From contig NZ_VOOR01000025.1 in NCBI RefSeq assembly GCF_007993045.1, forward strand, positions 1 to 64,000: 64,000 bases of DNA, written 5' to 3'. The DNA comes from Phaeodactylibacter luteus (lineage in GTDB: Bacteria > Bacteroidota > Bacteroidia > Chitinophagales > Saprospiraceae). Made by a program: the position numbers and the translations under genes. Below the pieces are notes generated by a model. It had not been told where the DNA came from. It ran no database searches and saw nothing but the letters and a program-made list of their open reading frames with translations. The first letter of the stretch is position 1. Every line of letters starts with the position of its first letter. This document shows positions 17,494-26,289 of the stretch, one piece after another.

Positions 17494-20400
17494 ATGAGCA
17501 GCCTGCAACCATTTCCGGACTCTGCCCGGCCTCTCGTTTTACAGGCATTCCCGGCAAAGGGCTATCTGGAAGACATTGGGGCCTGGCCTGAAGCCCTTTC
17601 GCTTTCTTTGCTCAGCGAGCTGGAGCTGGGCGGGGGCTTCCGCCTGGAAATAGAGCCGGGGGTGGCTGGGCAGGCAGCCTTGGAACAGATATACTTCCGC
17701 AGCCGTGCTCAAGAGCGGAGCAGCGGCAGCGGCAGCTGTTGGATAGGGTACCCTGTGTTTTGGTCGCCAGGCCGGGATGCCGGCGGAGACCTTGCTGCCC
17801 CGCTGCTTTTTTGGGAAGCCAGCCTTGCGCCTGGCCCGCAGCCGCACAGCCCTTGGGCCTTATCTCAGACCGCCACTCATCAGATCAGGGTGAACAGCAG
17901 TTTGTTGGAGCATAAGGGCATCAGCCCGGAGCAGTCAGAGCGCCTCATGCGCTTGGTCAGCAACCGACCTGTTTCAGCGGGCTGGCTCAAAGCAGTACTT
18001 AGGGAGTGGGCCAGCCTGCTGCAGGCTCCCGAAGCAGACTTGTCTCAGCGGCTGTCCTTATTGCCAGACTGGCCCGACCCTGAGGCGAGGCAGGAGCGCT
18101 CCGCCCCTCAAATAGGGCAGTACGCAGTCCTTGGGTATTTTGACCTTCCACCGCTTGCCCAGCTGGCGAGAACAAACGGGCGGGCCAGGCGGGGCAACCG
18201 CCTGGATTTGGCGCACCTGGTTGTCCCGGGTGTGCTCAACCCTGAGCAGGCCACCGTTGCCGATGCCCTCGCCCGAGAGCAGCAGGTATGGGCAGAAGGG
18301 GCAGCCGGGACTGGGAAAACCATGCTTGGGGCGCAGCTGGCAGCCGGGGCGGTTGCCCGGGGCGGCACCGTGCTCATGGTATCTCGCCACGCTGCTGCTT
18401 TGCGCGAATATGAGCAACTACTGGAAGCCATGGGCTTGGGGCCGCTCACCTTTTTGCTGCGGGATACCCCGCCCGATAAAATGCTCCTCTTGGACCTGCT
18501 CCGTGCTGGGGCGCAGCACCCTCCCAAAAAGAACAGCAGAGCTTCGCCTGCCCATCAGCCATTCAACAAGTACGGAAGGTTGTCTGCTAAGCTGGCCCAC
18601 AGCTATAAGGCCTACCGGGCTGCCCTGCCCACCGGGCAACAGTGGCCAGAAGCAGTGGGCGTTTACCTGGAAAGCGCGGCCCGGGCAGGCAAGGAGGTCT
18701 TGTCCACACAGCTCAATGCTCAGGATTACACTTTCGACAGTGCCACTTTACAAGCCCTAACCGCTGTTGTAGCGCGCTGTTGCCGCTTATACGAAGAGAC
18801 GAACACCCTGCACAGCCCTTTGTCGGCCCTGAGCCCTTCTGTTTTTCTGAAAATGGGCTTGGAGGAGGCAAGGGCCTTCATAAGCGAGCGCGTTGCTGCT
18901 TTCCTCGATAAGGCCAACCGCTTGCAGTACTGGTACATCAACCGGCAAAATGCTTATGCCGATCAGCTTTCTGCCCACTACGAACAAGCCTATCAGCGTT
19001 TTGCCCGCAAAGCTACTGCACTGAAAGATCAAATGGCGGAACAATTGGCCAAGTTCGGGCCAGCCTTCGCTGAAGCTTCAACAGGGAGCCTGAAGATCCG
19101 TAGGCTCCTTTCTTCAGAGGCGGGGGCAATCCTTGCTGCACGGGGCAAACTCCTGGAGGAGTACCGGGAGCTGTCCGCCGATCTTGGCCGTCACGCCTAT
19201 TTCGGCTTCAAATTGCCGCCTTTGGCGCAGGGCGATATAGGCCGGGTGCCTAGCGAAGTCGGCCGGTTTGAAGAGGCGCTGCAGCAATGGCGCATCAGCT
19301 TGCGCGAACAGGTGCAGGAGGAGGGCAGCAGGCTGAGCCGGAAATCAGCCAATCCCAGGGTCGGCTTTGAACAGCAGATTATCGAAATGGAGGAGAGCTT
19401 GGACCGGCTGCTGGACGACATCAATGACAGTGGGCTCTACCATCTGCCGCTGCACAACAAAGCCCTGACCATCCCCAAACGGCAGCGCTATCTGGAGGAG
19501 GTAGCCGTACAGCTTGAAGAGACGCAGCGGTCCCTTCAAGACCTTGACAACTTCTACCGTTGGCAGCGCAATTGGCTGCAATTGGACGAGCGCAGCCGCC
19601 GCTTGGTCAAAGCGCTGTTGAAGACCCCTTCTGCCCTTTGGGAGCCCGCTTTGCATACTTGGTTTCTGGACAACCTGCTGCTGACGAACTATGAATCCGC
19701 CTTGCCGGCAGAGCGCAAAGATATTGATGAGCTGAGCAGCCATTATGCCCCCTTGGCTTCCGGCTTGGCCGCCCAAGCGCTTTCGCATTGGGCCCGCCAA
19801 CGCGCTGCTGCCCTTTCTGCCATTCGGAAAAAGAGCCCAAAGGTATGGGCATGGCTTCAGGAGAAAGGGCCTGTAGGGCCTCTGGATTTCGGGGCGCACT
19901 TTCAATTGCTCTGGCCGCTCATCAGCAATACTTACCCCATTTTGTTGATGACGGCACAGCAGGCCCGCTCGCTGTTTGGCACAGGGCCGAGTTTCGACCT
20001 TGTCATTGCTGAAGAGAGCCACACCTTAGATGGGCTAGCCCTTCAGCACTTGCAGTCTTTGTCAGACTATCAATTGTGGCTGAGCCCAACGGGCGCTTTT
20101 GGCGGCAGCTTGCTCCCCCCTGAGTGGAAAGGCGAAGTCCCCGTCTGCAAGTTGCAGCACTTTTACCGTTACAGCCCTGGCGACCCCCGGGCGTTCGCCA
20201 AGGTGAAAACGGCTGCCCCTTCGCCTGAGGCTTACTGGTTTGAGCAAGTAGGCGGCCGTTATGACGAGTTTGAGGAAGTGAACGAGGCGGAAGCCCGGCA
20301 AGTACTTGCGCTGCTTACCCGTATCAAGCCTACCCCACAGCGGACCTACCCTTCTGTAGGGATTGTCTGCCTGACGGAAGGGCAGCGTCAGCATTTGTCA

Positions 20401-21174
20401 AGGCTGTTGCTGGGGATAAAGCAGCAGCGCACAGCCGGAGTTGAACTGATACAGCAGCTGGAGCGCAATGGTTTGTCTGTCCTCACGCTCGATGAAGTGC
20501 CGGGGCACCACTTTGAAGTGGTCATCCTTTCTGCTACATTTGGGCCTGCCGGGCAAGAGGACGAGCTGCCCGGCCACTATCACAGGCTGGACAACCCTGA
20601 GATGCAGCAGCAGCTTCAAGCGCTGATGGGGTGTGCTAAGGAAGAGTTTTGGGCGTTATCTTCTCTGCCTACTACGCTGTTGTCGCCTATTCCGGGCGAC
20701 AACTTGTTGCCCTATCTCTTGTATTGGGTACGCTCCTGTGCTTCCCGCAGCACAGCTGCCACGGAGGCAGCCCTGGCCAATTCGTATGACAGCGGAGGGG
20801 CAGGTGCGGGGCTGCCTTTTTCCCTGTTGCAGCAGGTACAAGACTGGCTAAAGCCTTTCCTTGACCCCGGCAGGGTCCACCTGCCTGAGGTGGCAGTTTA
20901 CGGGCAGCCACAGATTTGGGTAGAGCCTGTAAAAGAAGGGCAAAAACGGCACGCCCTGCTGGTGGACGGGTTCATCAGTTATGCGCTGGCGCCGGCTCTT
21001 GCTTGGGAAAGTGGTGCAGCGAAGGCGCTTCAAGATCAGGGGGTAGTCCTGCACCACCTCCTATCAGCAGAATGGTGGCGCAATCCGGAGCGTGCAGCGC
21101 GTTCCCTAGCAGGGGCTATACTGAAGGAGGACGGCGCAGGGCTTTCTGAAACAGAAGCGCTCAACACCGTTTAG
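17494..21174 (+). CDS. Degenerate superfamily 1 (UPF1/DNA2-like) helicase with C-terminal nuclease-like domain
   Basis: About 1226 residues from the ATG at 17494 (MSSLQPFPDS); an upstream ATG at 17434 adds 20 unlikely residues. A Q-motif-like LNPEQATVADAL precedes Walker A GAAGTGKTML (about residue 270). Motif II reads FDLVIAEESH (about residue 838) instead of DEAS/DEAH. A motif V-like block, LDEVPGHHFEVVILSATFGP, is present, but the following motif VI lacks the usual LNVAxTRA arginine (LQALMGCAKEEFWAL). The last 110 or so residues (LLVDGFISY, LHHLLSAEWWRNPE) resemble the MTES_1575/Vsr-like nuclease fold of COG1112 helicases without the catalytic Asp. Relatives act in nucleic-acid processing or defence; activity here is doubtful. 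The stop TAG is followed by AGCGTGTT, like a family B end. Confidence 0.7.
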   Translation: MSSLQPFPDSARPLVLQAFPAKGYLEDIGAWPEALSLSLLSELELGGGFRLEIEPGVAGQAALEQIYFRSRAQERSSGSGSCWIGYPVFWSPGRDAGGDLAAPLLFWEASLAPGPQPHSPWALSQTATHQIRVNSSLLEHKGISPEQSERLMRLVSNRPVSAGWLKAVLREWASLLQAPEADLSQRLSLLPDWPDPEARQERSAPQIGQYAVLGYFDLPPLAQLARTNGRARRGNRLDLAHLVVPGVLNPEQATVADALAREQQVWAEGAAGTGKTMLGAQLAAGAVARGGTVLMVSRHAAALREYEQLLEAMGLGPLTFLLRDTPPDKMLLLDLLRAGAQHPPKKNSRASPAHQPFNKYGRLSAKLAHSYKAYRAALPTGQQWPEAVGVYLESAARAGKEVLSTQLNAQDYTFDSATLQALTAVVARCCRLYEETNTLHSPLSALSPSVFLKMGLEEARAFISERVAAFLDKANRLQYWYINRQNAYADQLSAHYEQAYQRFARKATALKDQMAEQLAKFGPAFAEASTGSLKIRRLLSSEAGAILAARGKLLEEYRELSADLGRHAYFGFKLPPLAQGDIGRVPSEVGRFEEALQQWRISLREQVQEEGSRLSRKSANPRVGFEQQIIEMEESLDRLLDDINDSGLYHLPLHNKALTIPKRQRYLEEVAVQLEETQRSLQDLDNFYRWQRNWLQLDERSRRLVKALLKTPSALWEPALHTWFLDNLLLTNYESALPAERKDIDELSSHYAPLASGLAAQALSHWARQRAAALSAIRKKSPKVWAWLQEKGPVGPLDFGAHFQLLWPLISNTYPILLMTAQQARSLFGTGPSFDLVIAEESHTLDGLALQHLQSLSDYQLWLSPTGAFGGSLLPPEWKGEVPVCKLQHFYRYSPGDPRAFAKVKTAAPSPEAYWFEQVGGRYDEFEEVNEAEARQVLALLTRIKPTPQRTYPSVGIVCLTEGQRQHLSRLLLGIKQQRTAGVELIQQLERNGLSVLTLDEVPGHHFEVVILSATFGPAGQEDELPGHYHRLDNPEMQQQLQALMGCAKEEFWALSSLPTTLLSPIPGDNLLPYLLYWVRSCASRSTAATEAALANSYDSGGAGAGLPFSLLQQVQDWLKPFLDPGRVHLPEVAVYGQPQIWVEPVKEGQKRHALLVDGFISYALAPALAWESGAAKALQDQGVVLHHLLSAEWWRNPERAARSLAGAILKEDGAGLSETEALNTV

Positions 21175-21340
21175 AGCGTGTTAAAGTCGGATTAAGGTGA
21201 GGGCGGGCTGAAACGAAACGCCCGGGCTTTGCGTAACCTATTAGGTAAGGCATGAGGCTGTCGCCAAAAAGCTATCCGGGCTTTTTACCTGGCCTCCTGT
21301 CTTTACAACAGGTGTTATTTTCCCAAACAAGTGCAATACA

Positions 21341-24142
21341 ATGAGGTGGATCATAAGCGCTGCAGGAGCGGTATGTTTGGCCCTTTTGGGGATGTGGGGC
21401 TGTGCTGCTGAGACAGCCGCAGCCCCCGAAGCTGCAGCCCTGCCCGGTTATGCCCCTTTTCTGAATGTGCCCCAAGAGCTGATCGATGTAGAGCTTGCGT
21501 CATTGAGCATTCAGGAGAAAGCGGCCCTGCTGGTTTGGGAGGAAGGCCGCCCTGATGGTACCCTGCACCCCGCTGACTGCGGTGGGCAAGTGGTGCACAG
21601 CGCAGCACAATTGAGCATTGGGGCCTCCCGTTCCCTTAGTGGCCTGAAGCCTGGCCTCATGCCTGTTGATGAGTGGTCTGGGAAAATGAGGTTCCCATCA
21701 TGGGAAGGCATACTCGCCATCAGCGACGACAGCCTTCAGCAGCGCATTAGCCGAGCTTATCTCAGGGAAAGCGCAGCCATGGGAGCCTCTTGGCTTGCGC
21801 TGCCAGGGTACCTGGGCGACGGTTCAGCCATTATCCCCCCCGCGTCCAAGGTGGAGGATCAGCTGCGGTGGGTCAATCGGATCAATGAGCAAGGGCTGCT
21901 GCCTTTGGCTGCTTATTGCAAGGACGAAGCTTTGTTCGCTATGGATTCTAGCCTGGCCAATCAGCGCTCGCTCCACTATCATGGCCAACTGATGGAGGCC
22001 GGGCTGGCCGGGATTTGGCTGGACAGGGCCGCTCCTGCAAACTTGATCTTGCCGCTGTTCCGGCAGCAGCTTCAGTTTGACGGGCTTGTCATCAGCAGTG
22101 CAGGCACGGCAGAAGATGCCTTAGCGTTCTGGAAAGCAGGTGGGGACATTGCTGTGTTGCCGTATGGAGAAGCTGGGCAGAGCATAACACTGTTTTCTAG
22201 GGCTGTGGAGAAAGGAGGGCTAAGCATAGCCGAGCTCGACCGCCGTGCCGGGAGGGTGCTCCGCGCTATGCACTGGTCAGGCCATCAGCGGTTGACCCGG
22301 GCGGGCTCTGATGGCAAGCAGGTTTTGGAAGCGGGGTTTATCAGCAGCAAGGAGGAAAAAGCGGAAAAAGAAGTGGCCTTGCCCAAGGCGGAATTCCTGA
22401 AAGCGCCCGTATGGGACTACTGGCGGTATTGGGCGCGGGTGAAGTCCATCGTTCTGGCTGCCAACCCCGGGCAGGCTGTGCCTTTGGAGCCCGGGCGGGA
22501 AGAATGGCAGATCCTGCATTTGCCTGGAAGCACATTCGATTTCGCCTTTGAGGACGCACTGAGCCATTATGTTCCTGTACAGACCGTCAGGACTTGGGCT
22601 GAAGTTGCTCAGGCCAAGCGGCTTATCATTCTGCTTGATGGCTACCTATTGTCTGCAGAGGACGCCCGGCGTATAAGGGGATGGAGCCAAGAGGCTGGCG
22701 TGCCGCCTGTGGTCGTCAACCTTGGGCTGCCCGCCAACCTCCAACAGCTCGGCAAGGATATGGCGGTGCTCCAAACCTTTGGCAGCACCGATACCGACCG
22801 TAGGGCATCTGCACAGATTTTGTTCGGCGGCTTGGGTGCAGAAGGCCGCCTGCCTTTCACTTACAGTGCTGATTTCCTGATAGGGCAGGGGGAGCAGACC
22901 GCAGCGGAGCGGTTGGGCAAGTTGCCGCCTGCTGCAATGGGCATTGCGCCTGAGCGGCTTGTCGGCATCGATGCGATTGTACAGACCGCTATCGATGAAG
23001 GCGCCTTCCCCGGGGCTCAGGTGCTAGTCGCAAAAGACGGGCAGGTGATTTACGAAAAAGCTTTTGGCGCTCACACCTACGAAGGCAAAGCAGCCGTACA
23101 GCCTACGGATATTTTTGACTTGGCCAGCATTACCAAGGTAGCTGCTACTACGCTGTTGGCCATGCAAGCCTACGATAGTGCCTGGCTTGAGCCAAAGAGC
23201 AGGCTCCGGGATGTACTGGACCTGCCTTCGGGCTCAAAGCTGCGCAACCTCAAGCTGGAGCGCCTGATGACTCATCAAAGCGGGCTGCAGCCTCACCTTC
23301 CTGTAATCCCTTATTTGCTCGCGCGGGAGGAAGACAACAACGACTGCCACCTGTACTTTTGCCGGGAAGGCTCAAAGGATTTCCCCTGGCCAGTAGCTCC
23401 GGGGTTTTTCTTTGCCAACGAATACCGGGAGCGCATCTGGGACGATGTGCAGCAGCTGCGCAGTAGGCGTACCCGCTACCGCTATAGCGATGCCAACTTT
23501 TATCTGGTGCAGCAGGTTTTGGAAAGGCAGGCTGGGGCTCCGCTTGATGTGCTGGCTGAGGAGCGTTTTTACCAGCGCTTGGGCTTGCGCGCTACCGGCT
23601 TCAACCCTTGGAGGTCAGTCCCGCTTTCCAATGTAGTGCCTACGGAGGAGGATAAAGTTTGGCGGCATCAGCTGGTGCATGGCTATGTGCACGATGAAAC
23701 TGCAGCCTTGCTGGGCGGGGTGGCAGGTCATGCTGGGCTTTTCAGCAATGCACGAGAACTGGCTGTGCTCTTTCAGCTGCTGCTAAATGAGGGCACTTAT
23801 GGGGGGGAGCGGTATTTTTCCGCTGAAGCGGTAGCACAGTTTACCACGGCGCGCTATGGCAATCACCGGGGGCTGGGCTTTGACAAGCCGGAAGAAGAGG
23901 AGCTGGAAGCCGGTGATTTTCCAAAAGCAGCGGGCAAACAGCTGTTTGGGCATACGGGCTTCACGGGTACTTGTGCTTGGGCCGACCCACAGGAAGGCTT
24001 GATTTACATTTTCCTGTCTAACCGGATTTACCCCGACCGCAACAACCGCAAGCTGTTTGATCTGCGGGTTAGGGAGCGGGTGCATGAAGTGGTATACGAT
24101 GCTTTAGGCAGTGCCGCCCCTTACTGGCCAGCGCTGCAATAA
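21341..24142 (+). CDS. GH3-like / serine beta-lactamase fusion lipoprotein
   Basis: About 933 residues. The N-terminus ends in a lipobox-like LGMWGC. Residues 40-320 follow the GH3 N-terminal barrel, about 350-510 the GH3 C-terminal sandwich, and 540-930 a class C beta-lactamase/serine hydrolase: catalytic Ser596 and Lys599 in ASITK, YSDANF, and HTGFTG. Such fusions are common in Bacteroidota and are thought to act on peptidoglycan (N-acetylglucosaminidase plus peptidase). In this copy the GH3 nucleophile site reads FDGLVISSAG instead of SDA, and the KHFPGHGD/DSH region reads AAYCKDEALFAMDSS. The glycosidase half therefore looks inactive while the serine hydrolase half looks intact. It ends 6 bp before the convergent amidase stop. 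Confidence 0.85.
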   Translation: MRWIISAAGAVCLALLGMWGCAAETAAAPEAAALPGYAPFLNVPQELIDVELASLSIQEKAALLVWEEGRPDGTLHPADCGGQVVHSAAQLSIGASRSLSGLKPGLMPVDEWSGKMRFPSWEGILAISDDSLQQRISRAYLRESAAMGASWLALPGYLGDGSAIIPPASKVEDQLRWVNRINEQGLLPLAAYCKDEALFAMDSSLANQRSLHYHGQLMEAGLAGIWLDRAAPANLILPLFRQQLQFDGLVISSAGTAEDALAFWKAGGDIAVLPYGEAGQSITLFSRAVEKGGLSIAELDRRAGRVLRAMHWSGHQRLTRAGSDGKQVLEAGFISSKEEKAEKEVALPKAEFLKAPVWDYWRYWARVKSIVLAANPGQAVPLEPGREEWQILHLPGSTFDFAFEDALSHYVPVQTVRTWAEVAQAKRLIILLDGYLLSAEDARRIRGWSQEAGVPPVVVNLGLPANLQQLGKDMAVLQTFGSTDTDRRASAQILFGGLGAEGRLPFTYSADFLIGQGEQTAAERLGKLPPAAMGIAPERLVGIDAIVQTAIDEGAFPGAQVLVAKDGQVIYEKAFGAHTYEGKAAVQPTDIFDLASITKVAATTLLAMQAYDSAWLEPKSRLRDVLDLPSGSKLRNLKLERLMTHQSGLQPHLPVIPYLLAREEDNNDCHLYFCREGSKDFPWPVAPGFFFANEYRERIWDDVQQLRSRRTRYRYSDANFYLVQQVLERQAGAPLDVLAEERFYQRLGLRATGFNPWRSVPLSNVVPTEEDKVWRHQLVHGYVHDETAALLGGVAGHAGLFSNARELAVLFQLLLNEGTYGGERYFSAEAVAQFTTARYGNHRGLGFDKPEEEELEAGDFPKAAGKQLFGHTGFTGTCAWADPQEGLIYIFLSNRIYPDRNNRKLFDLRVRERVHEVVYDALGSAAPYWPALQ

Positions 24143-24148
24143 TGCTTT

Positions 24149-25381
24149 TCACTTGAGTATCCCTTCCAACAGCCAGTCAGCCAGTGCCTGCCGGTTGCTC
24201 TCCAGTATGATCCTTTGCTGGTCTGCCGCATTCCTGATATTGGCGAGCTCAATGTAAACAGCCGGAGGGCTAGTCTCCCGAAGCATGTGCAGGTCACGGG
24301 AGGAAACGGTGCCGTGGTACTGCCCGTTCGCCCGGTATTTCTGGTACTTTTTGCGGAGGGCCCGTTGCATGTTGAGGGCAATTTGCTTGCTTTCTGTACT
24401 TTCGTGCTGATAGTAAAAGAACACATCTTTGCGCTCCCCCTTATTGCGTGAATCTACATGTACGATGATGGTCGCCTGTTCCGTCACCCCGGCTTTTTTA
24501 TTGCTTTCGTAAAGCTCATTGATGGCATTGGAGCGTTGGAAAAGCCTTGGTTTTTGCTGCCTCATCATTTTGAGGTTGCCCCAAAGGACCTCGTCGTAAT
24601 CACAGTCTAAGAACTGTTCATCCCGTATGCCATCGTTGGGGTCGCGGGTGATCATGTAAGCGGTAGCCCCATGTGAGACCAGGTTGCGGCACAGCCTGAG
24701 GGCTACATCGTAAGCATACTCGTCTTCGCAAAGGGTATGGCCACTGCGTTTTCCCATAGCGCCGGGGTCTGGCCCGCCATGCCCGCTGACGACGTAAAAG
24801 ACTTGGCCCTTCAGTTTGTTGCTGGCCAGAGGGGTATAGGCGTACTTAGGCCCAAAAATGGGGAACTGCCGGTTGCCGTTGCCCGCTGCGTCCACGGCTT
24901 CTTCTGGCAAGTGGGGCTCGGGTTCAGGGATTTTGAGGTCTGGGCGCGGGCAGTAGACTTCGTGGTGGGGCACCCAAAGGATTTTATCTTCTTTAAAGGA
25001 AGCGGCCCGGGCTTCTGCGGCGAGCATACGCTCATTGTAATCCTGAATGCGGACGGCCAGGTCCCAATCGTCTACACCAATAGTAGAGCGTATGGTCCGG
25101 CCGTTGAACGGGTAGATTTGGATGGGGAGCTCATACTCCCGGCCTACGATCAGGTGGGCATTGCGGGGCAGGCGGTTGAGCTCGTAGAATTTATCAAAAT
25201 TGCAGGAGTACGCTTCAAGCCCAAAGCGGCGCATCAGGGCATAGACACCATCCCCGGGGCGTGCACTCACTTTATGGTAGTACACGCCGAGTTCAGCTTT
25301 TGGGAGCTGAGCAGCAGCCTGAGGGGGTAGCCCAATCAGGAGGACCGCCCAGATGGACAGTAGGGAAAGTTGTTTCGCCAT
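24149..25381 (-). CDS. N-acetylmuramoyl-L-alanine amidase (Amidase_3) with LysM-like module
   Basis: About 410 residues from the ATG at 25381, which opens a signal peptide (MAKQLSLLSIWAVLLIG...AAAQ); a longer frame to 25459 is unlikely. A LysM-like region (VSARPGDGVYALMRRFGL, FYELNRLP) is followed by a zinc amidase domain: VVSGHGGPDPGA (His), CEDEYAYDVAL (Glu), IIVHVDSR (His) and YIELANIRN (catalytic Glu). The enzyme cleaves the muramyl-alanine bond in periplasmic peptidoglycan, probably during division or remodelling. It converges on the GH3/beta-lactamase gene, another envelope enzyme. It is divergent from ccmB with 156 bp between starts. Confidence 0.9.
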   Translation of the reverse strand: MAKQLSLLSIWAVLLIGLPPQAAAQLPKAELGVYYHKVSARPGDGVYALMRRFGLEAYSCNFDKFYELNRLPRNAHLIVGREYELPIQIYPFNGRTIRSTIGVDDWDLAVRIQDYNERMLAAEARAASFKEDKILWVPHHEVYCPRPDLKIPEPEPHLPEEAVDAAGNGNRQFPIFGPKYAYTPLASNKLKGQVFYVVSGHGGPDPGAMGKRSGHTLCEDEYAYDVALRLCRNLVSHGATAYMITRDPNDGIRDEQFLDCDYDEVLWGNLKMMRQQKPRLFQRSNAINELYESNKKAGVTEQATIIVHVDSRNKGERKDVFFYYQHESTESKQIALNMQRALRKKYQKYRANGQYHGTVSSRDLHMLRETSPPAVYIELANIRNAADQQRIILESNRQALADWLLEGILK

Positions 25382-25537
25382 TTTACAATCTCGCTTGACC
25401 GCCAATGCGCTCGCGGCGCAAAAGATAGTTTTTTCTGTGGAGAACAACAACATAGGCATCCCGGTTGCGCCTATCGAGCCGGGCCGAAAATCTGTTTTTG
25501 TGTGATTATCCCGGCAGAACCTTCTATATTCGCAGGC

Positions 25538-26197
25538 ATGGAATTGATCCGGGAAATCTACTTCTTGCTCCGAAAGGATATCCGGCTGGAGCTTCGGTCG
25601 AGCTATGCCATCAGTGGTATCCTGCTTTACGTTTTTTCGACGGTGTTTATTGTGTACAGCTCTTTCCAGCAGGTGCAGCCCCAGGTTTGGAATGCCTTAT
25701 TCTGGGTTATTGTCCTTTTTGCATCTATCAGTGCAGTGGTCAAAAGCTTTGTGCAGGAGCAGGGCACCCGCGAGCTGTATTACTACAGCCTAGCGAACCC
25801 CCTCGCCATTCTGTTGTCGAAAATCCTTTATAACATCCTGTTGTTGTGCCTGTTGAGCGTGCTGACCTGGCTGGGCTTCAGTTTTGTGGCGGGCAACCCG
25901 GTCAAAGACACGGCCCAGTTCATGCTGGTCATCCTGCTCGGAGCGATGGGCTTCTCCATTACGTTTACTTTTGTATCTGCCATATCTGCTAAAGCAGACA
26001 ACAATGCTACACTTATGGCCATCTTGGGCTTCCCTTTGGTCATCCCGGTCTTGTTGACGCTCATCAAGCTTTCTGCCAATGCCCTCCGGCTGATGCAGGA
26101 CACTGGCGTAGACAAGGACATCATGATATTGCTTTCGATTGATCTGCTGTTGTTGGGCATCGCGATCGTGTTGTTCCCTTTTCTTTGGCGGGATTAA
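25538..26197 (+). CDS. ccmB: Heme exporter protein CcmB
   Basis: About 219 residues from the ATG at 25538 (MELIREIYFLLRKDIRLELR). There are six hydrophobic segments and the family's N-terminal cytoplasmic KDI.LE.R signature, with EQGTRELYYYSLANP between helices 2 and 3. CcmB is the membrane subunit of the CcmAB transporter of system I cytochrome c maturation. That fits a genome with several c-type cytochromes (two di-haem peroxidases and a lipoprotein cytochrome c in this window). No other ccm genes are next to it. A BatA-like gene follows 92 bp downstream. Confidence 0.88.
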   Translation: MELIREIYFLLRKDIRLELRSSYAISGILLYVFSTVFIVYSSFQQVQPQVWNALFWVIVLFASISAVVKSFVQEQGTRELYYYSLANPLAILLSKILYNILLLCLLSVLTWLGFSFVAGNPVKDTAQFMLVILLGAMGFSITFTFVSAISAKADNNATLMAILGFPLVIPVLLTLIKLSANALRLMQDTGVDKDIMILLSIDLLLLGIAIVLFPFLWRD

Positions 26198-26289
26198 TAA
26201 GGATGCTATAACTTTCTGTTCATTTTCGCGTTTTTTACGAATGTGTTCCACTTTCTCTACTTTGATAAACAGGTAACCCGATCCTATTT

